A stretch of 64,000 nt of DNA, taken from positions 868,001 through 932,000 of the forward strand of contig NZ_CP015378.1 of the NCBI RefSeq assembly GCF_001629705.1, in the 5' to 3' direction. Shown one piece after another: positions 42,411 to 51,272 of the stretch (position 1 is the first letter of the stretch; every line of letters starts with the position of its first letter). The translations under genes were made by a program, and so were the position numbers. The notes beneath the pieces are model-generated. The model searched no databases. It was given only the letters and a program-made list of their open reading frames with translations, and was not told the DNA's origin. This stretch comes from Fictibacillus phosphorivorans (GTDB taxonomy: Bacteria > Bacillota > Bacilli > Bacillales > Fictibacillaceae).

Positions 42411-43562
42411 CTATATTTCTATTTGTGAGCTTTCTTCCTCAGTCGTGAAAGAAGTACTCTGAAGGGGAAGTACGATGGTGAAGGTCGTAATGCTATCATC
42501 TGATGAACAGCTGATTGACCCGTTATGTTTTTCAATAATTTTTTTGCACACGAAAAGGCCAATACCCGTGCCTAATTCTTTTGTTGTAAAGAACGGCTCG
42601 AAGATCGTACTGATTGTTTCGGGTGGAATAGCTGGGCCGTTATTAGAAATAGTAATATGTACGTTATCAGTATCTTCAATCTTGCTAAAAATCATGATTC
42701 GGCGATTCTGTCTCATTTGGCGCAGTGCATCGATGGAGTTCATGATAAGATTGAGCAGTACTTGTTTCAACTCGTCCTTGTGTGCCCGCAAAGTAATCGT
42801 AGGATCGATACGCGGAATGACTGTAACGTCTGCATCCACTAAACTTGGATACATGAAATCTAGAATATCTGTGAATAAATCTTCTAAAGCAAAATCTTCC
42901 GCTTCCCGTTCTTGAACCCCTTTTCTTGAGGCATGAAGAAACTGAGAGATACGAAAGTTCAATTGGGTTAATTCATGACTGATGATATCGATGTATTTCA
43001 TGTTAGGGTTCTCTTGCTGCATAAGTTTTACGAAACCCATTACTGCTGTCAAAGGATTTCTGAACTCATGTACAAAACTAGATGACATCTGTCCTAAAAT
43101 GGTTAACCGTTCTTTGTGACTTTGGTCGATAAATACTGTTTTTTCCTCAATCTCAATATCCTTCAGCTCCGTATACTTCTTAACGGCATGATATAAAAAT
43201 TCATCAAAAAGAGAATTGATCGTTTCAATCACAGGCTGCAACTGTTCAATGGATATACCAGAGCCCGTCACGAAACGAACGATCTCACTTCGCCCTAGGT
43301 TCACATTGTATACAAATTCCCCTATATTGATCTTAGCTTCTAACCGCTGAACAGCGACTTGATGTGCGAGGCGCATAATTTCTTCGGGAGATAGTTTAGT
43401 TCGTAAGGATTGTTTAACTAGCTCAACCATATGCAAGGCATTCTCTGTAACTTTTTCTTTATGTACATCATGGTTTGAAATCACGATTCTCTGGTGCCAA
43501 TCATGTAAGTAAGTAGGCAAGTTATCATCCATATATGTGATTAGACTTTCTGTTATGTCCAC
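42411..43562 (-). CDS. Soluble sensor histidine kinase with HisK_N-type sensor domain
   Basis: The protein has an N-terminal all-helical sensing region (about 1-150, LAHQVAVQRLEAKINIGEFVYNVN) of the HisK_N type. The H-box is FVHEFRNPLTAVMGF. The ATPase N-box is QVLLNLIMNSIDALRQ, followed by TIFEPFFTTKELGTGIGLFVCKK. No membrane helices are present. In bacilli such orphan kinases often feed the sporulation phosphorelay; no response regulator is adjacent. I prefer the GTG at 43562 (383 residues), which has AAAGAGGTG six bases upstream, over the ATG at 43592. Confidence 0.82.
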   Translation of the reverse strand: MDITESLITYMDDNLPTYLHDWHQRIVISNHDVHKEKVTENALHMVELVKQSLRTKLSPEEIMRLAHQVAVQRLEAKINIGEFVYNVNLGRSEIVRFVTGSGISIEQLQPVIETINSLFDEFLYHAVKKYTELKDIEIEEKTVFIDQSHKERLTILGQMSSSFVHEFRNPLTAVMGFVKLMQQENPNMKYIDIISHELTQLNFRISQFLHASRKGVQEREAEDFALEDLFTDILDFMYPSLVDADVTVIPRIDPTITLRAHKDELKQVLLNLIMNSIDALRQMRQNRRIMIFSKIEDTDNVHITISNNGPAIPPETISTIFEPFFTTKELGTGIGLFVCKKIIEKHNGSISCSSDDSITTFTIVLPLQSTSFTTEEESSQIEI

Positions 43563-43956
43563 CGCTCGCACCTCTTTCAACATTAAAATCATGGAAAGAA
43601 TAAAATATGAATCAGCTAACGTTTGTTATATAAAAGTATTTATACTACATATAGTAATGGAAATATAGACGAAATGCCATATGCTGTTTACAAATTTTTC
43701 ATTAAATTATGAAAATAGGTAGGTAAATCGACACGAGACCACGAAAACTATCATTAACCTCCAGTCTTTACTTCTTCTTTATGAATGAATACTATCCCTT
43801 TTAATTTTCTAACTATTCAAAATATATTTTGAATAATTTCACATTATGAAATTTCGACATTGTATAAGTCTGCCTTTTTCAATACGATGAACGCATATTG
43901 AAAGGGGTGGTAGTTAAGCTGAATTCAACTAAATCGTATCCGTTTGAGGGGGAGAA
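43563..43956. other. Divergent intergenic region between histidine kinase and iclR genes
   Basis: The 394-base AT-rich gap has no visible small gene. It contains the palindrome at 43814-43835 (listed separately) and a nearby near-palindrome TTTCACATTATGAAA (~43838-43852). Promoters for both divergent genes must lie here. Confidence 0.5.
43814..43835 (+). promoter_or_regulatory. Perfect 22-bp palindrome, candidate IclR-family operator
   Basis: ATTCAAAATATATTTTGAAT flanked by one more T-A pair is a perfect palindrome, 122 bases before the IclR start. IclR regulators commonly bind short AT-rich palindromes upstream of their own gene. Confidence 0.55.
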
Positions 43957-44709
43957 TTGGTGATTTCATCTGTCCAAAAAATTTCAAGGATATTAAATTG
44001 TTTCAACAAAGATGAACCAGCACTTGGAAACTTGCAGATTGCTGAAAAACTTAATATGAATGCGAGCACCGTCCATCACTTGGTTCGCACACTTTGCTCA
44101 GAAGGTATACTGATTCAAGACAGTCAGAAAAAATATAGACTAGGTTGGAAATTGCTAGAATGGAGCAACCATGTCATGTATCAGCAAGACATTAACACAG
44201 AAGCGCTTCCATTGTGTGAAGGTCTAGTCAGAAGGTTTAACACAACTGTACATATCGGAATGCTAGATCGTGGTGAAGTGCGCTTCGTTTTAAGAGTAGC
44301 TTCATCAAATTCAGTAGCTGTCCCCACTTTTATCGGCGATACTAAACCTGCGTATTGCACAAGCACAGGAAAAGTATTGCTAGCTTTTAACCCCTCCATG
44401 ATTAAGCCGACCATATCAAGGGGATTGCTTCGCCGCGCTCCTAATACCATTACATGTGTTGAAAAATTAAAGAATGAGCTTGATGTAATAAGAACAAATG
44501 GTTATGCCATCAGCAACAACGAAAACGAGATGGGGTTGTATGGAATTGCTGCCCCAATTAAGTCTTATACAGGACAAATTATTGCTGCACTTAATATGGT
44601 AGGACCCGTATCTTATATGTTGAGCCAAGATACCCCAACAATGATTCATCATGTCGTAAAAACTGCAGAGTCGATCTCAAAAGAACTCGGTTTTATTAGC
44701 ATTTTATGA
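43957..44709 (+). CDS. IclR-family transcriptional regulator of the anthranilate operon
   Basis: The 250-residue protein has an N-terminal winged helix-turn-helix (ISRILNCFNKDEPALGNLQI and LNMNASTVHHLVRTLCSEGI). An IclR effector domain follows, with PAYCTSTGKVLLAF and LYGIAAPIKSYTGQIIAALNM. It is directly upstream of, and codirectional with, the anthranilate genes and is the obvious local regulator; its ligand may be anthranilate or 3-hydroxyanthranilate (inference). GAGGGGGAG precedes adjacent TTG (43957) and GTG (43960) starts, either of which could be used. Confidence 0.87.
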   Translation: MVISSVQKISRILNCFNKDEPALGNLQIAEKLNMNASTVHHLVRTLCSEGILIQDSQKKYRLGWKLLEWSNHVMYQQDINTEALPLCEGLVRRFNTTVHIGMLDRGEVRFVLRVASSNSVAVPTFIGDTKPAYCTSTGKVLLAFNPSMIKPTISRGLLRRAPNTITCVEKLKNELDVIRTNGYAISNNENEMGLYGIAAPIKSYTGQIIAALNMVGPVSYMLSQDTPTMIHHVVKTAESISKELGFISIL

Positions 44710-44720
44710 TAGCGCTTACA
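44706..44720 (+). promoter_or_regulatory. cre-like site 1 (CcpA)
   Basis: ATGATAGCGCTTACA matches the catabolite-responsive element WTGNAANCGNWWNCA with one mismatch. It overlaps the iclR stop codon. Confidence 0.7.
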
Positions 44721-44759
44721 TAATAAAAAGGGAGTTGGTAGGGTTGAAAAGGTTAAGAA

Positions 44760-44774
44760 TTGTAAGCGCTTTCT
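44760..44774 (+). promoter_or_regulatory. cre-like site 2 (CcpA)
   Basis: TTGTAAGCGCTTTCT matches the cre consensus at all fixed positions but the last. It lies 54 bases after site 1 and 51 bases before the hydroxylase gene, predicting repression when preferred sugars are present. Confidence 0.75.
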
Positions 44775-44824
44775 TATATATTTGAAACAAATTAATACTT
44801 CTATTCATAGAGGAGGCATATGGA

Positions 44825-46312
44825 ATGGGAATTAGAACTGGTGCTCAATATATTCAAGCATTACAATCTCGTTCACCAGAAATTTGGTTAGAGGGCAGGA
44901 GAATAACTAATGTAGTGAGTGAACCTGTTTTTAAGCAGCCAATTCAAGAGATCGCGAAATTGTACGATATGCAGCACGATCCGCAATATCAAGATTCCAT
45001 TACACATATTTGCAAAGAGACGGGTGAGCGAGTCAACAACGCGTTTTTACACCCGACAACCTATGAAGAATTGATGGCAAGAAGCGAGTTGTTTGAAATC
45101 TACGCAAAATCTACTTTTGGGCTAATGGGCCGAACTCCCGACTTCCTGAACGTCGTTGTAACAGGTATGGCACACAATGGCTGGTTCCTCGATCAATACA
45201 ATCCGGAATGGTCTGTAAATATAAAAAACTACTTTAACTACATACGAGACAATGATTTGTTTTTAACACATGCAATCATTAACCCGCAAAACGACCGAAG
45301 TAAAAACTCACATGGACAAAAGGATATGTTCACTCATCTAGGTGCTGTTGAAGAAACGCCTGATGGTTTGATCGTTAGGGGAGCAAAAATGCTGGCAACT
45401 CTAGCACCGATTACAGATGAAGTCATCATCTACTCGTTCCCAGGCTTCGCACCTGGAGACGAGCGATATGCCCTTGCTTTTGCAGTGCCTGTGGATACGC
45501 CAGGGCTTAAACTTATTTGCCGTGAACCGATGCAGGACGGTAAGCGATCACAGTTTGATCATCCCCTTGCTTCGAGATTTGAAGAGATGGATGCTTTGCT
45601 CGTCTTTAATGACGTACTTGTCCCTTGGGATCGCGTGTTTCTTTATAACAACGTGGAAGCAGCTAACCTTTTGTATCCGAAGACAGGCATTGCCCAGCAG
45701 CCTGCTCATCAGTCAGGTGTAAGAGGATATGTGAAACTAGCATTTGCAACAGAAGTCGCTTGTAAGCTAGCAGACTCAATTGGTGTAGATGGATACTTGA
45801 ATGTACAAAACGACTTAGGTGAACTTGTACAGAACGTGGAGGTTATTCGATCTTTATTACGAGTAGCTGAATATGAATTTGAAACAACTGCGTCTGGTGA
45901 AGTAATGCCGAATGCAGCGGCGCTTGAGACGATCAGAGGCATGCTTCCTAAAATGTATCCAAGAGCGATCGAGGTCATTCAGATCATTGGTGCTGGTGGG
46001 TTGCTTATGTCACCGACTGGGAATGACTTTAACGCTCCAGAAATCCGAAGTGAGATAGATAAGTACTATTTAGGGCGTGATGGTGTGGATTCTCTTGAAC
46101 GCGTTAAGCTGTTCAAGCTTGCATGGGATCTGTGCGGAGAAGCTTTTGGGCAGCGACTTGTACAATATGAGCGCTATTATACGGGAGATCCAATCCGTAA
46201 GAGAGCCATTTTCTACAACGGTTATAAAAGAAAAGCGAAGTTCTCTATGGTTGATGAAGCACTTTCCGTAACAAATGAATTCGTGAAGGACCAGCCTAAG
46301 CTGGCTAAATAA
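44825..46312 (+). CDS. Anthranilate 3-monooxygenase, HpaB-type oxygenase component
   Basis: The 495-residue protein belongs to the 4-hydroxyphenylacetate 3-hydroxylase (HpaB) family of FADH2-dependent oxygenases. It has [43 protein letters not shown], the [11 protein letters not shown] block and [23 protein letters not shown]. Directly followed by 3-hydroxyanthranilate dioxygenase, it most likely hydroxylates anthranilate at C3, as in the pathway described from Geobacillus thermodenitrificans. No flavin reductase gene is in the operon, so reduced FAD must come from elsewhere. 4-Hydroxyphenylacetate as substrate is unlikely because no homoprotocatechuate genes are present. Confidence 0.85.
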   Translation: MGIRTGAQYIQALQSRSPEIWLEGRRITNVVSEPVFKQPIQEIAKLYDMQHDPQYQDSITHICKETGERVNNAFLHPTTYEELMARSELFEIYAKSTFGLMGRTPDFLNVVVTGMAHNGWFLDQYNPEWSVNIKNYFNYIRDNDLFLTHAIINPQNDRSKNSHGQKDMFTHLGAVEETPDGLIVRGAKMLATLAPITDEVIIYSFPGFAPGDERYALAFAVPVDTPGLKLICREPMQDGKRSQFDHPLASRFEEMDALLVFNDVLVPWDRVFLYNNVEAANLLYPKTGIAQQPAHQSGVRGYVKLAFATEVACKLADSIGVDGYLNVQNDLGELVQNVEVIRSLLRVAEYEFETTASGEVMPNAAALETIRGMLPKMYPRAIEVIQIIGAGGLLMSPTGNDFNAPEIRSEIDKYYLGRDGVDSLERVKLFKLAWDLCGEAFGQRLVQYERYYTGDPIRKRAIFYNGYKRKAKFSMVDEALSVTNEFVKDQPKLAK

Positions 46313-46327
46313 AGGGAGGAAATCGTA

Positions 46328-46867
46328 ATGAGTACAACGACTTTAAAATCTTTTAACCTATTAAAATGGATCGATGAAAACAAAGATCTTCTCAAGCCCC
46401 CAGTTAACAACAAAGTGATCTGGCAAGATTCCGAATTTATCGCCATGATCTTAGGCGGTCCGAACAAAAGACGTGATTTTCACGTCGATCCTTCTGATGA
46501 ATTCTTTTATCAAATCAAAGGCAGCTGTTACGTAGAGATCATCAATAAGCACGGTAAGCGTGAAGTGGTTGAATTAAAAGAAGGAGACGTGTTCATGCTT
46601 CCGGCAATGGTTCCTCATTCCCCGCATCGTGTGGCGAATTCTTATGGTCTCGTAATTGAGCGTAAACGCGCACAAGGTGAGCTTGAAGACTTCGTTTGGT
46701 TCTGTGACCGCTGTGATTCTGAGATGCATCGCGTGACCGTGCAATTGAGTGATATTGAGAAACAAGTTAAAGAAGCGATCCACAGCTTTAACTCGAATGA
46801 ACGAGTTCGTCTATGCAAAGACTGCGGTTATCAGATGCCTGAAAACGTGGAGGAATGGAAGTGCTAA
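46328..46867 (+). CDS. nbaC: 3-Hydroxyanthranilate 3,4-dioxygenase
   Basis: The 179-residue cupin opens the ring of 3-hydroxyanthranilate to 2-amino-3-carboxymuconate semialdehyde (ACMS). Metal ligands lie in RRDFHVDPSDEFFYQIKG (His, Glu) and MVPHSPHR (His). The Arg used for substrate binding is in GGPNKRRDFH. A C-terminal rubredoxin-like iron site has two CxxC pairs, CDRC and CKDC, as in the bacterial enzyme type. The last 13 bases overlap the decarboxylase gene. Confidence 0.94.
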   Translation: MSTTTLKSFNLLKWIDENKDLLKPPVNNKVIWQDSEFIAMILGGPNKRRDFHVDPSDEFFYQIKGSCYVEIINKHGKREVVELKEGDVFMLPAMVPHSPHRVANSYGLVIERKRAQGELEDFVWFCDRCDSEMHRVTVQLSDIEKQVKEAIHSFNSNERVRLCKDCGYQMPENVEEWKC

Positions 46868-47901
46868 GAATCGACTTTCACACACATATCATTCCAGAGT
46901 CGTTTCCTGACTTTGCCGAAAAATATGGTGGAGAAAGGTGGCCGGTGTTAAACCGGACTTGTACTTGCGGCGCATCCATTATGGTAGGCGGAAAAAACTT
47001 TAGAGATGTTACCGATCAGGTGTGGGATCCGAAAAAAAGAATACAGGACATGGATCGCGAAGGGGTAGACATTCAAGTGCTATCCCCGATCCCTGTTACA
47101 TTCTCGTACTGGGCTCCACCTGAACAAGCGGAAATGATGGCAAAAATCCAGAACGACTTTATAGCCGAAACCGTGAATGAATATCCCGACCGCTTTGCTG
47201 GTCTAGGAACGGTTCCGATGCAGAATTCAGAAACAGCAATCCGTGAGATGGATCGCTGTATGAACGAGCTTGGACTTCATGGGATCGAAATTGGAACAAA
47301 TATAAATGGACAGAATCTTGATCATCCTGACTTTATTCCGTTTTTTGAGATGGCAGAAAAATGGGAAGTGCCGCTTTTTATTCATCCGTGGGAAACGCTT
47401 GGGAAAGAACGGATGCCAAACCATAACTTTATGTACACGATCGGGATGCCGAGTGAAACGGCATTAGCTGCAGCTTCACTTATCTGGAGCGGCATGATGG
47501 AAAAATTCCCTAAACTAAAAATTTGTTTTGCTCATGGCGGCGGTTCGTTTCCTTACTTAATTCCACGCCTTGATCAAGGATGGCAGGTGTGGCCGCATCT
47601 GCGTCTTACAACACATCCGCCGAGTCATTATGCAAAACAGTTTTATTTTGATTCATTAAATTACGATCAAATGAACATCCGCTATATGATGGAGCGATTC
47701 GGTTCAGACAAGATCTTTATGGGTTCTGATTATCCGTTTCTATTGCGTGAAGTGAATCCCGGAAAAGTCCTGGATGAAACGCTTGAGCTGACGGATGAAC
47801 AGCGCAAAGGGATGTTTGGCGGAAACGCTGCTGAGTTTTTAGGTCTTGGAAAACGAAAGCGGGGTGCAGTTGTTGCAAGTCATGCAAACACCGGAGGATA
47901 A
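46855..47901 (+). CDS. nbaD: 2-Amino-3-carboxymuconate-6-semialdehyde decarboxylase
   Basis: The 348-residue amidohydrolase-superfamily decarboxylase removes CO2 from ACMS to give 2-aminomuconate semialdehyde. This diverts the compound from quinolinate formation. The zinc motif HTH is in RIDFHTHIIP. Further ligands are in PLFIHPWETLG and CFAHGGGSFPYLIPR, and the late Asp in FMGSDYPFLL. The start overlaps nbaC and the end overlaps the deaminase, so the three are translationally linked. Confidence 0.94.
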   Translation: MEVLRIDFHTHIIPESFPDFAEKYGGERWPVLNRTCTCGASIMVGGKNFRDVTDQVWDPKKRIQDMDREGVDIQVLSPIPVTFSYWAPPEQAEMMAKIQNDFIAETVNEYPDRFAGLGTVPMQNSETAIREMDRCMNELGLHGIEIGTNINGQNLDHPDFIPFFEMAEKWEVPLFIHPWETLGKERMPNHNFMYTIGMPSETALAAASLIWSGMMEKFPKLKICFAHGGGSFPYLIPRLDQGWQVWPHLRLTTHPPSHYAKQFYFDSLNYDQMNIRYMMERFGSDKIFMGSDYPFLLREVNPGKVLDETLELTDEQRKGMFGGNAAEFLGLGKRKRGAVVASHANTGG

Positions 47902-48343
47902 GCTTGAAGCGTTAGGTATCGTCCTGCCAGAAGTGCGCAGAGCTGTTGGGAACTATGTTGGCTGTGTAAGGGTAGATAATCTTCTTTTTACAGCCGGACA
48001 AGGTGTCGATCAATATCACGGAAAGCTAGGAAGAGACTTATCTGTAGAGGACGGATATGCCGCTTCTCGCCAATCCATGCTGAATCTGTTGGCAGTCGTT
48101 CAGAACGAGCTTGGAAGTTTAAATAAAGTGAAACGTATTGTAAAGATTCTTGGATTCGTGAATTGCACCGAGGATTTTATCGAACAGCCAAAAGTGATTA
48201 ACGGTGCGTCCGATCTTCTTGTTGCTGTTTTTGGAGAAAGAGGTAAACATGCTAGATCAGCCGTAGGCATGGCCCAGCTACCTGGTGGAACAGCGATTGA
48301 AATTGAGATGATTGTTGAAGTGGAAGATGAGAAGGGGGACTAA
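47882..48343 (+). CDS. nbaF: 2-Aminomuconate deaminase (RidA family)
   Basis: This RidA/YjgF-type protein converts 2-aminomuconate to 4-oxalocrotonate with release of ammonia. Typical segments are NYVGCVRVDNLLFTAGQG, VKRIVKILGFVNCTEDF and ARSAVGMAQLPGGTAIEIEMIVE, with the Arg of the active site in HARSAVG. I list the ATG at 47882 (153 residues). In-frame GTG (47864) and TTG (47846) codons upstream are possible, and no start has a strong ribosome site because it lies within nbaD. General RidA proteins look similar; context decides. Confidence 0.88.
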   Translation: MQTPEDKLEALGIVLPEVRRAVGNYVGCVRVDNLLFTAGQGVDQYHGKLGRDLSVEDGYAASRQSMLNLLAVVQNELGSLNKVKRIVKILGFVNCTEDFIEQPKVINGASDLLVAVFGERGKHARSAVGMAQLPGGTAIEIEMIVEVEDEKGD

Positions 48344-48346
48344 CAA

Positions 48347-49816
48347 ATGAAAGCAGAAACCCTCACACTGCAAGTGAAAGTGAATAACGCAAAATTGTTC
48401 ATTGACGGAGAATATGTGGATGCATTTTCAGGAGAAACCTTTGAATCCATCAATCCAGCAACAAATGAGAGGTTAGCTCTAGTTGCAAACGGCAGTGAAC
48501 AAGATGCCAAACGAGCGATTCAATCTGCGAAAAATGCTTATGATAGCGGCGTCTGGAGCAAGATGCCTGTAGAAGAACGATCTGATATTTTATGTAAAAT
48601 GTCAGATCTTATTATGGAAAACGTAAATGAACTTGCGATGGTTGAGACGCTCGACGTAGGAAAGCCAATCAAAGAAAGCCGTGGATTTGATATTCCGAGA
48701 GCGGCTTCCAATTTCCGTTTTTTTGCTGAGATGTCCAAGTACATGGTGAGTGAGCATTATGACAAACACAACATCATGTCGTACGCCAAATACAGTCCAG
48801 CAGGAGTTACAAGTCTGATCATCCCTTGGAATTTGCCGTTCATGCAGATGACGTGGAAAGCATCAGCAGCACTAGCGGCTGGAAACACAGTTGTCGTTAA
48901 GCCCGCATCTTACACACCACTTTCTGCAGTAATGTTCGGAGAAATCGCCAATAAGGCAGGTCTGCCACCAGGTGTACTAAACATTATCACTGGACCGGGA
49001 AGTACGATGGGAGCTGCGATGACGACTGATCCAAACGTCCGCCGCATCTCGTTTGTTGGTGAATCGAACACTGGGAAAACGATTATGAAAAACGCGGCTG
49101 AAAACCTGATTCCTGTATCGCTTGAGTTGGGTGGAAAGTCGGCAAACATCGTTTTTGAAGATGCCGATCTGGATGAAGCGGTAAAAGGGTCTATTGATGC
49201 GATCTACCGAAATCAAGGGGAGATCTGCCTTGCAGGATCGCGTTTGCTTTTACAAGAAAGTATCTATGACCAGTTTATGGACAAATTTGTGGATGCTGTA
49301 AAAAACATTAAAGTAGGTGACCCAAAGCAGGAAGAAACAGACATGGGTGCACTCGTGTCAAAAAGTCACTTGGAAACCGTGGAAACATATGTAGACATCG
49401 GTATAAAAGAAGGAGCAAAGCTTGCTTATGGCGGTAAACGGGTTGAGGCTCTTGGGAACGGAAACTTCTATGAACCTACCGTCTTATATGACGTGAACAA
49501 CAAGTGGCGTGTAGCACAAGAGGAGATTTTTGGGCCTGTGCTCGTTGTTATCCCGTTTAAAACAGAAGAAGACGCGATTCGTATCGCAAACGATTCACAG
49601 TACGGATTGGCGGGGGTTGTATGGACGAACGATTTACGCCGCGCTCAGCGTGTTTCGGCTGCCGTAGATTCAGGTCTGTTGTGGGTGAACTGCTGGTACA
49701 TAAGAGACCTGCGTACGCCTTTTGGTGGTTCGAAGGCAAGTGGTATCGGGCGTGAAGGCGGTAGACACAGCTTCGAGTTTTATTCGGAGGCAAAGACGAT
49801 TACGATGAAGCTTTAG
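48347..49816 (+). CDS. nbaE: 2-Aminomuconate 6-semialdehyde dehydrogenase
   Basis: The 489-residue NAD-dependent aldehyde dehydrogenase oxidises 2-aminomuconate semialdehyde to 2-aminomuconate. Visible are the Rossmann and proline-rich segment LIIPWNLPFMQMTW, SLELGGKSANIVFEDADL with the general-base Glu, the catalytic Cys in NQGEICLAGSRL, and EEIFGPVLVVIPF. It follows the deaminase by three bases. A 640-base gap with two repeat copies separates it from the next pathway gene. Confidence 0.92.
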   Translation: MKAETLTLQVKVNNAKLFIDGEYVDAFSGETFESINPATNERLALVANGSEQDAKRAIQSAKNAYDSGVWSKMPVEERSDILCKMSDLIMENVNELAMVETLDVGKPIKESRGFDIPRAASNFRFFAEMSKYMVSEHYDKHNIMSYAKYSPAGVTSLIIPWNLPFMQMTWKASAALAAGNTVVVKPASYTPLSAVMFGEIANKAGLPPGVLNIITGPGSTMGAAMTTDPNVRRISFVGESNTGKTIMKNAAENLIPVSLELGGKSANIVFEDADLDEAVKGSIDAIYRNQGEICLAGSRLLLQESIYDQFMDKFVDAVKNIKVGDPKQEETDMGALVSKSHLETVETYVDIGIKEGAKLAYGGKRVEALGNGNFYEPTVLYDVNNKWRVAQEEIFGPVLVVIPFKTEEDAIRIANDSQYGLAGVVWTNDLRRAQRVSAAVDSGLLWVNCWYIRDLRTPFGGSKASGIGREGGRHSFEFYSEAKTITMKL

Positions 49817-49845
49817 AGAGTGGTTGAACACTGCTTTTGTAAGTA

Positions 49846-49975
49846 GTTGATTTGCGCTCCAGGTTACTCGCTTTCCGCGGGGCAGGGCGGTGAGCCACAT
49901 TCGGACGTTTCACTCTTAAGTGTCTCACCTGCCCACCTGTCCCGCAGGAGTCTCGCACCTTGCGCTCCAATCAAC
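49846..49975 (+). repeat. Bacillaceae-type palindromic dispersed repeat, copy A
   Basis: This ~130-bp non-coding element starts GTTGATTTGCGCTCC and ends GCTCCAATCAAC, so the ends are inverted. It contains TCGCTTTCCGCGGGGCAG, GGTGAGCC, TCTCACCTG and TCCCGCAGGAGTC. It is markedly more G+C-rich than its surroundings. I recognise the pattern from intergenic repeats in Bacillaceae. It begins 30 bases after the dehydrogenase stop codon. Confidence 0.8.
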
Positions 49976-50271
49976 TTGCAGGTGATGAAAAAAACAAAAG
50001 CAACAATCCATAGGAAAGACAATGGTGCTCCTGCGTCTACAAGCAATGCGCCCGAAACATCTTCCCACGTCGCTTGCCTTGCAAGAAAGGTTATTAGGTG
50101 ATAGGCACGCACCCGACGCTCCAATCAACTTCAGCAAAGCATTTAACAATTGTGCCATCTTTAAAAGTTTATGTATACAGCACTTTAGTGAAACGTGATT
50201 GGACTCCAGTCGCGTTTTGCTCTATGAAAAGACTGTTTTTAATAGAACTATGTTTAATTCTACTTTGATAA
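49976..50271. other. Spacer between the two inverted repeat copies, with a third fragment
   Basis: No convincing gene is seen; open frames here have no ribosome site and run through repeat DNA. A fragment CGCTCCAATCAACTT (about 50117-50131) repeats the end of copy A. A segment near 50198 (GTGATTGGACTCC) resembles its complement. Confidence 0.5.
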
Positions 50272-50398
50272 GTTGATAGGAGTGGAAGATGAGTGACTCT
50301 CGGCTAGGACAAGGGGGAAGGTGAGAGCCTTAGGGCGCAAAGTGGCAAGGGGCTCACCGCCTGCCCCGCGGAAAGCGAGCATCTGAAAGGAAATCAAC
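50272..50398 (-). repeat. Bacillaceae-type palindromic dispersed repeat, copy B (inverted)
   Basis: Read on the minus strand it starts GTTGATTTCCTTTCAGATG and contains CTCGCTTTCCGCGGGGCAGG and GGTGAGCC like copy A. It ends in a GTTGATAGGAG-type inverted end. Copies A and B form arms that could pair over ~60 bases. Confidence 0.8.
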
Positions 50399-50459
50399 GA
50401 CTTTCAAAAGCAATAAGGATTGATAAAGAAGCTTTGAAAAAAGAAAGGAGGAAGTAAAA

Positions 50460-51245
50460 ATGCAGAAACAAGTGATTTCGAAATTAACAGAAGAACTTTT
50501 AGAAGCAGAAGAGAAGCTGACTCCGGTAGAGCCGCTATCTACGCGTTTCCCAGAACTGTCGGTTAAGGATTCATATGAAATTCAGCTTGAATGGGTTGAA
50601 AGAAAGCTTGAAGAAGGTCGTATAGTGATCGGAAAAAAAGTAGGGCTTACGAGTAAAGCGATGCAAAATTTGCTTGGAGTAGATGAACCGGATTACGGCC
50701 ATCTGCTCGATCATATGAAGGTTTCTACAGGGGCTGTTCTGTCTAGAAAAGATTTCATTCAACCAAAAGTTGAAGCAGAGATCGGCTTCATCTTAAAAGA
50801 TGATTTGCAAGGTCCAAACGTTACCTATATAGACGTCTTAATGGCTACCGAGGCTATCGTACCTACATTAGAGGTCATAGATAGTAGAATAGAAGATTGG
50901 AAGATACAGCTAGTAGATACGGTTGCAGATAACGGTTCATCAGCAAGAGCAGTTGTTGGTAAACCTTTTTATGAGTTGGATCAGATTGACCTTCGCATGC
51001 TAAGTATGACGCTGTTAAAGAATGGTGAGATCACAGCAACAGGAGCAGGTGCGGCTGCCTTAGGTCATCCGGCACATGCTGTTGCTTGGCTCGTTAACAA
51101 ACTAGCAGACTATGGTATGTCATTAAAAGCGGGTGAACTGATTCTACCAGGAGCTCTATCAGGTGCAATCGACATAGATTCGGGTGATGAAGTGACTGCT
51201 ACATTTGGAAAGCTAGGCACTGTAAGTATCTCATTTTGTGAATAA
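50460..51245 (+). CDS. 2-Oxopent-4-enoate hydratase (2-keto-4-pentenoate hydratase)
   Basis: The 261-residue protein of the MhpD/hydratase-decarboxylase family shows GRIVIGKKVGLTSKAMQNLLGVDEPDYGHLL and KVEAEIGFIL with acidic metal ligands. Further blocks are PTLEVIDSRIEDWKIQLVDTVADNGSSARAV and ATGAGAAALGHPAHAVAWLVNKL. It adds water to 2-oxopent-4-enoate to give 4-hydroxy-2-oxovalerate. The paralogue at 53194 is the matching decarboxylase; the pair often forms a complex. Assignment between the two is by family pattern and operon order. AAAGGAGGAAG precedes the ATG. Confidence 0.88.
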   Translation: MQKQVISKLTEELLEAEEKLTPVEPLSTRFPELSVKDSYEIQLEWVERKLEEGRIVIGKKVGLTSKAMQNLLGVDEPDYGHLLDHMKVSTGAVLSRKDFIQPKVEAEIGFILKDDLQGPNVTYIDVLMATEAIVPTLEVIDSRIEDWKIQLVDTVADNGSSARAVVGKPFYELDQIDLRMLSMTLLKNGEITATGAGAAALGHPAHAVAWLVNKLADYGMSLKAGELILPGALSGAIDIDSGDEVTATFGKLGTVSISFCE

Positions 51246-51272
51246 AATCCAGCATAGAAAGGATCAGCCACA

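Noticed and set aside
49847..50158. Small genes between the aldehyde dehydrogenase and hydratase genes
   Set aside because: Overlapping frames on both strands run through the G+C-rich repeat, have no ribosome site and give no recognisable protein.
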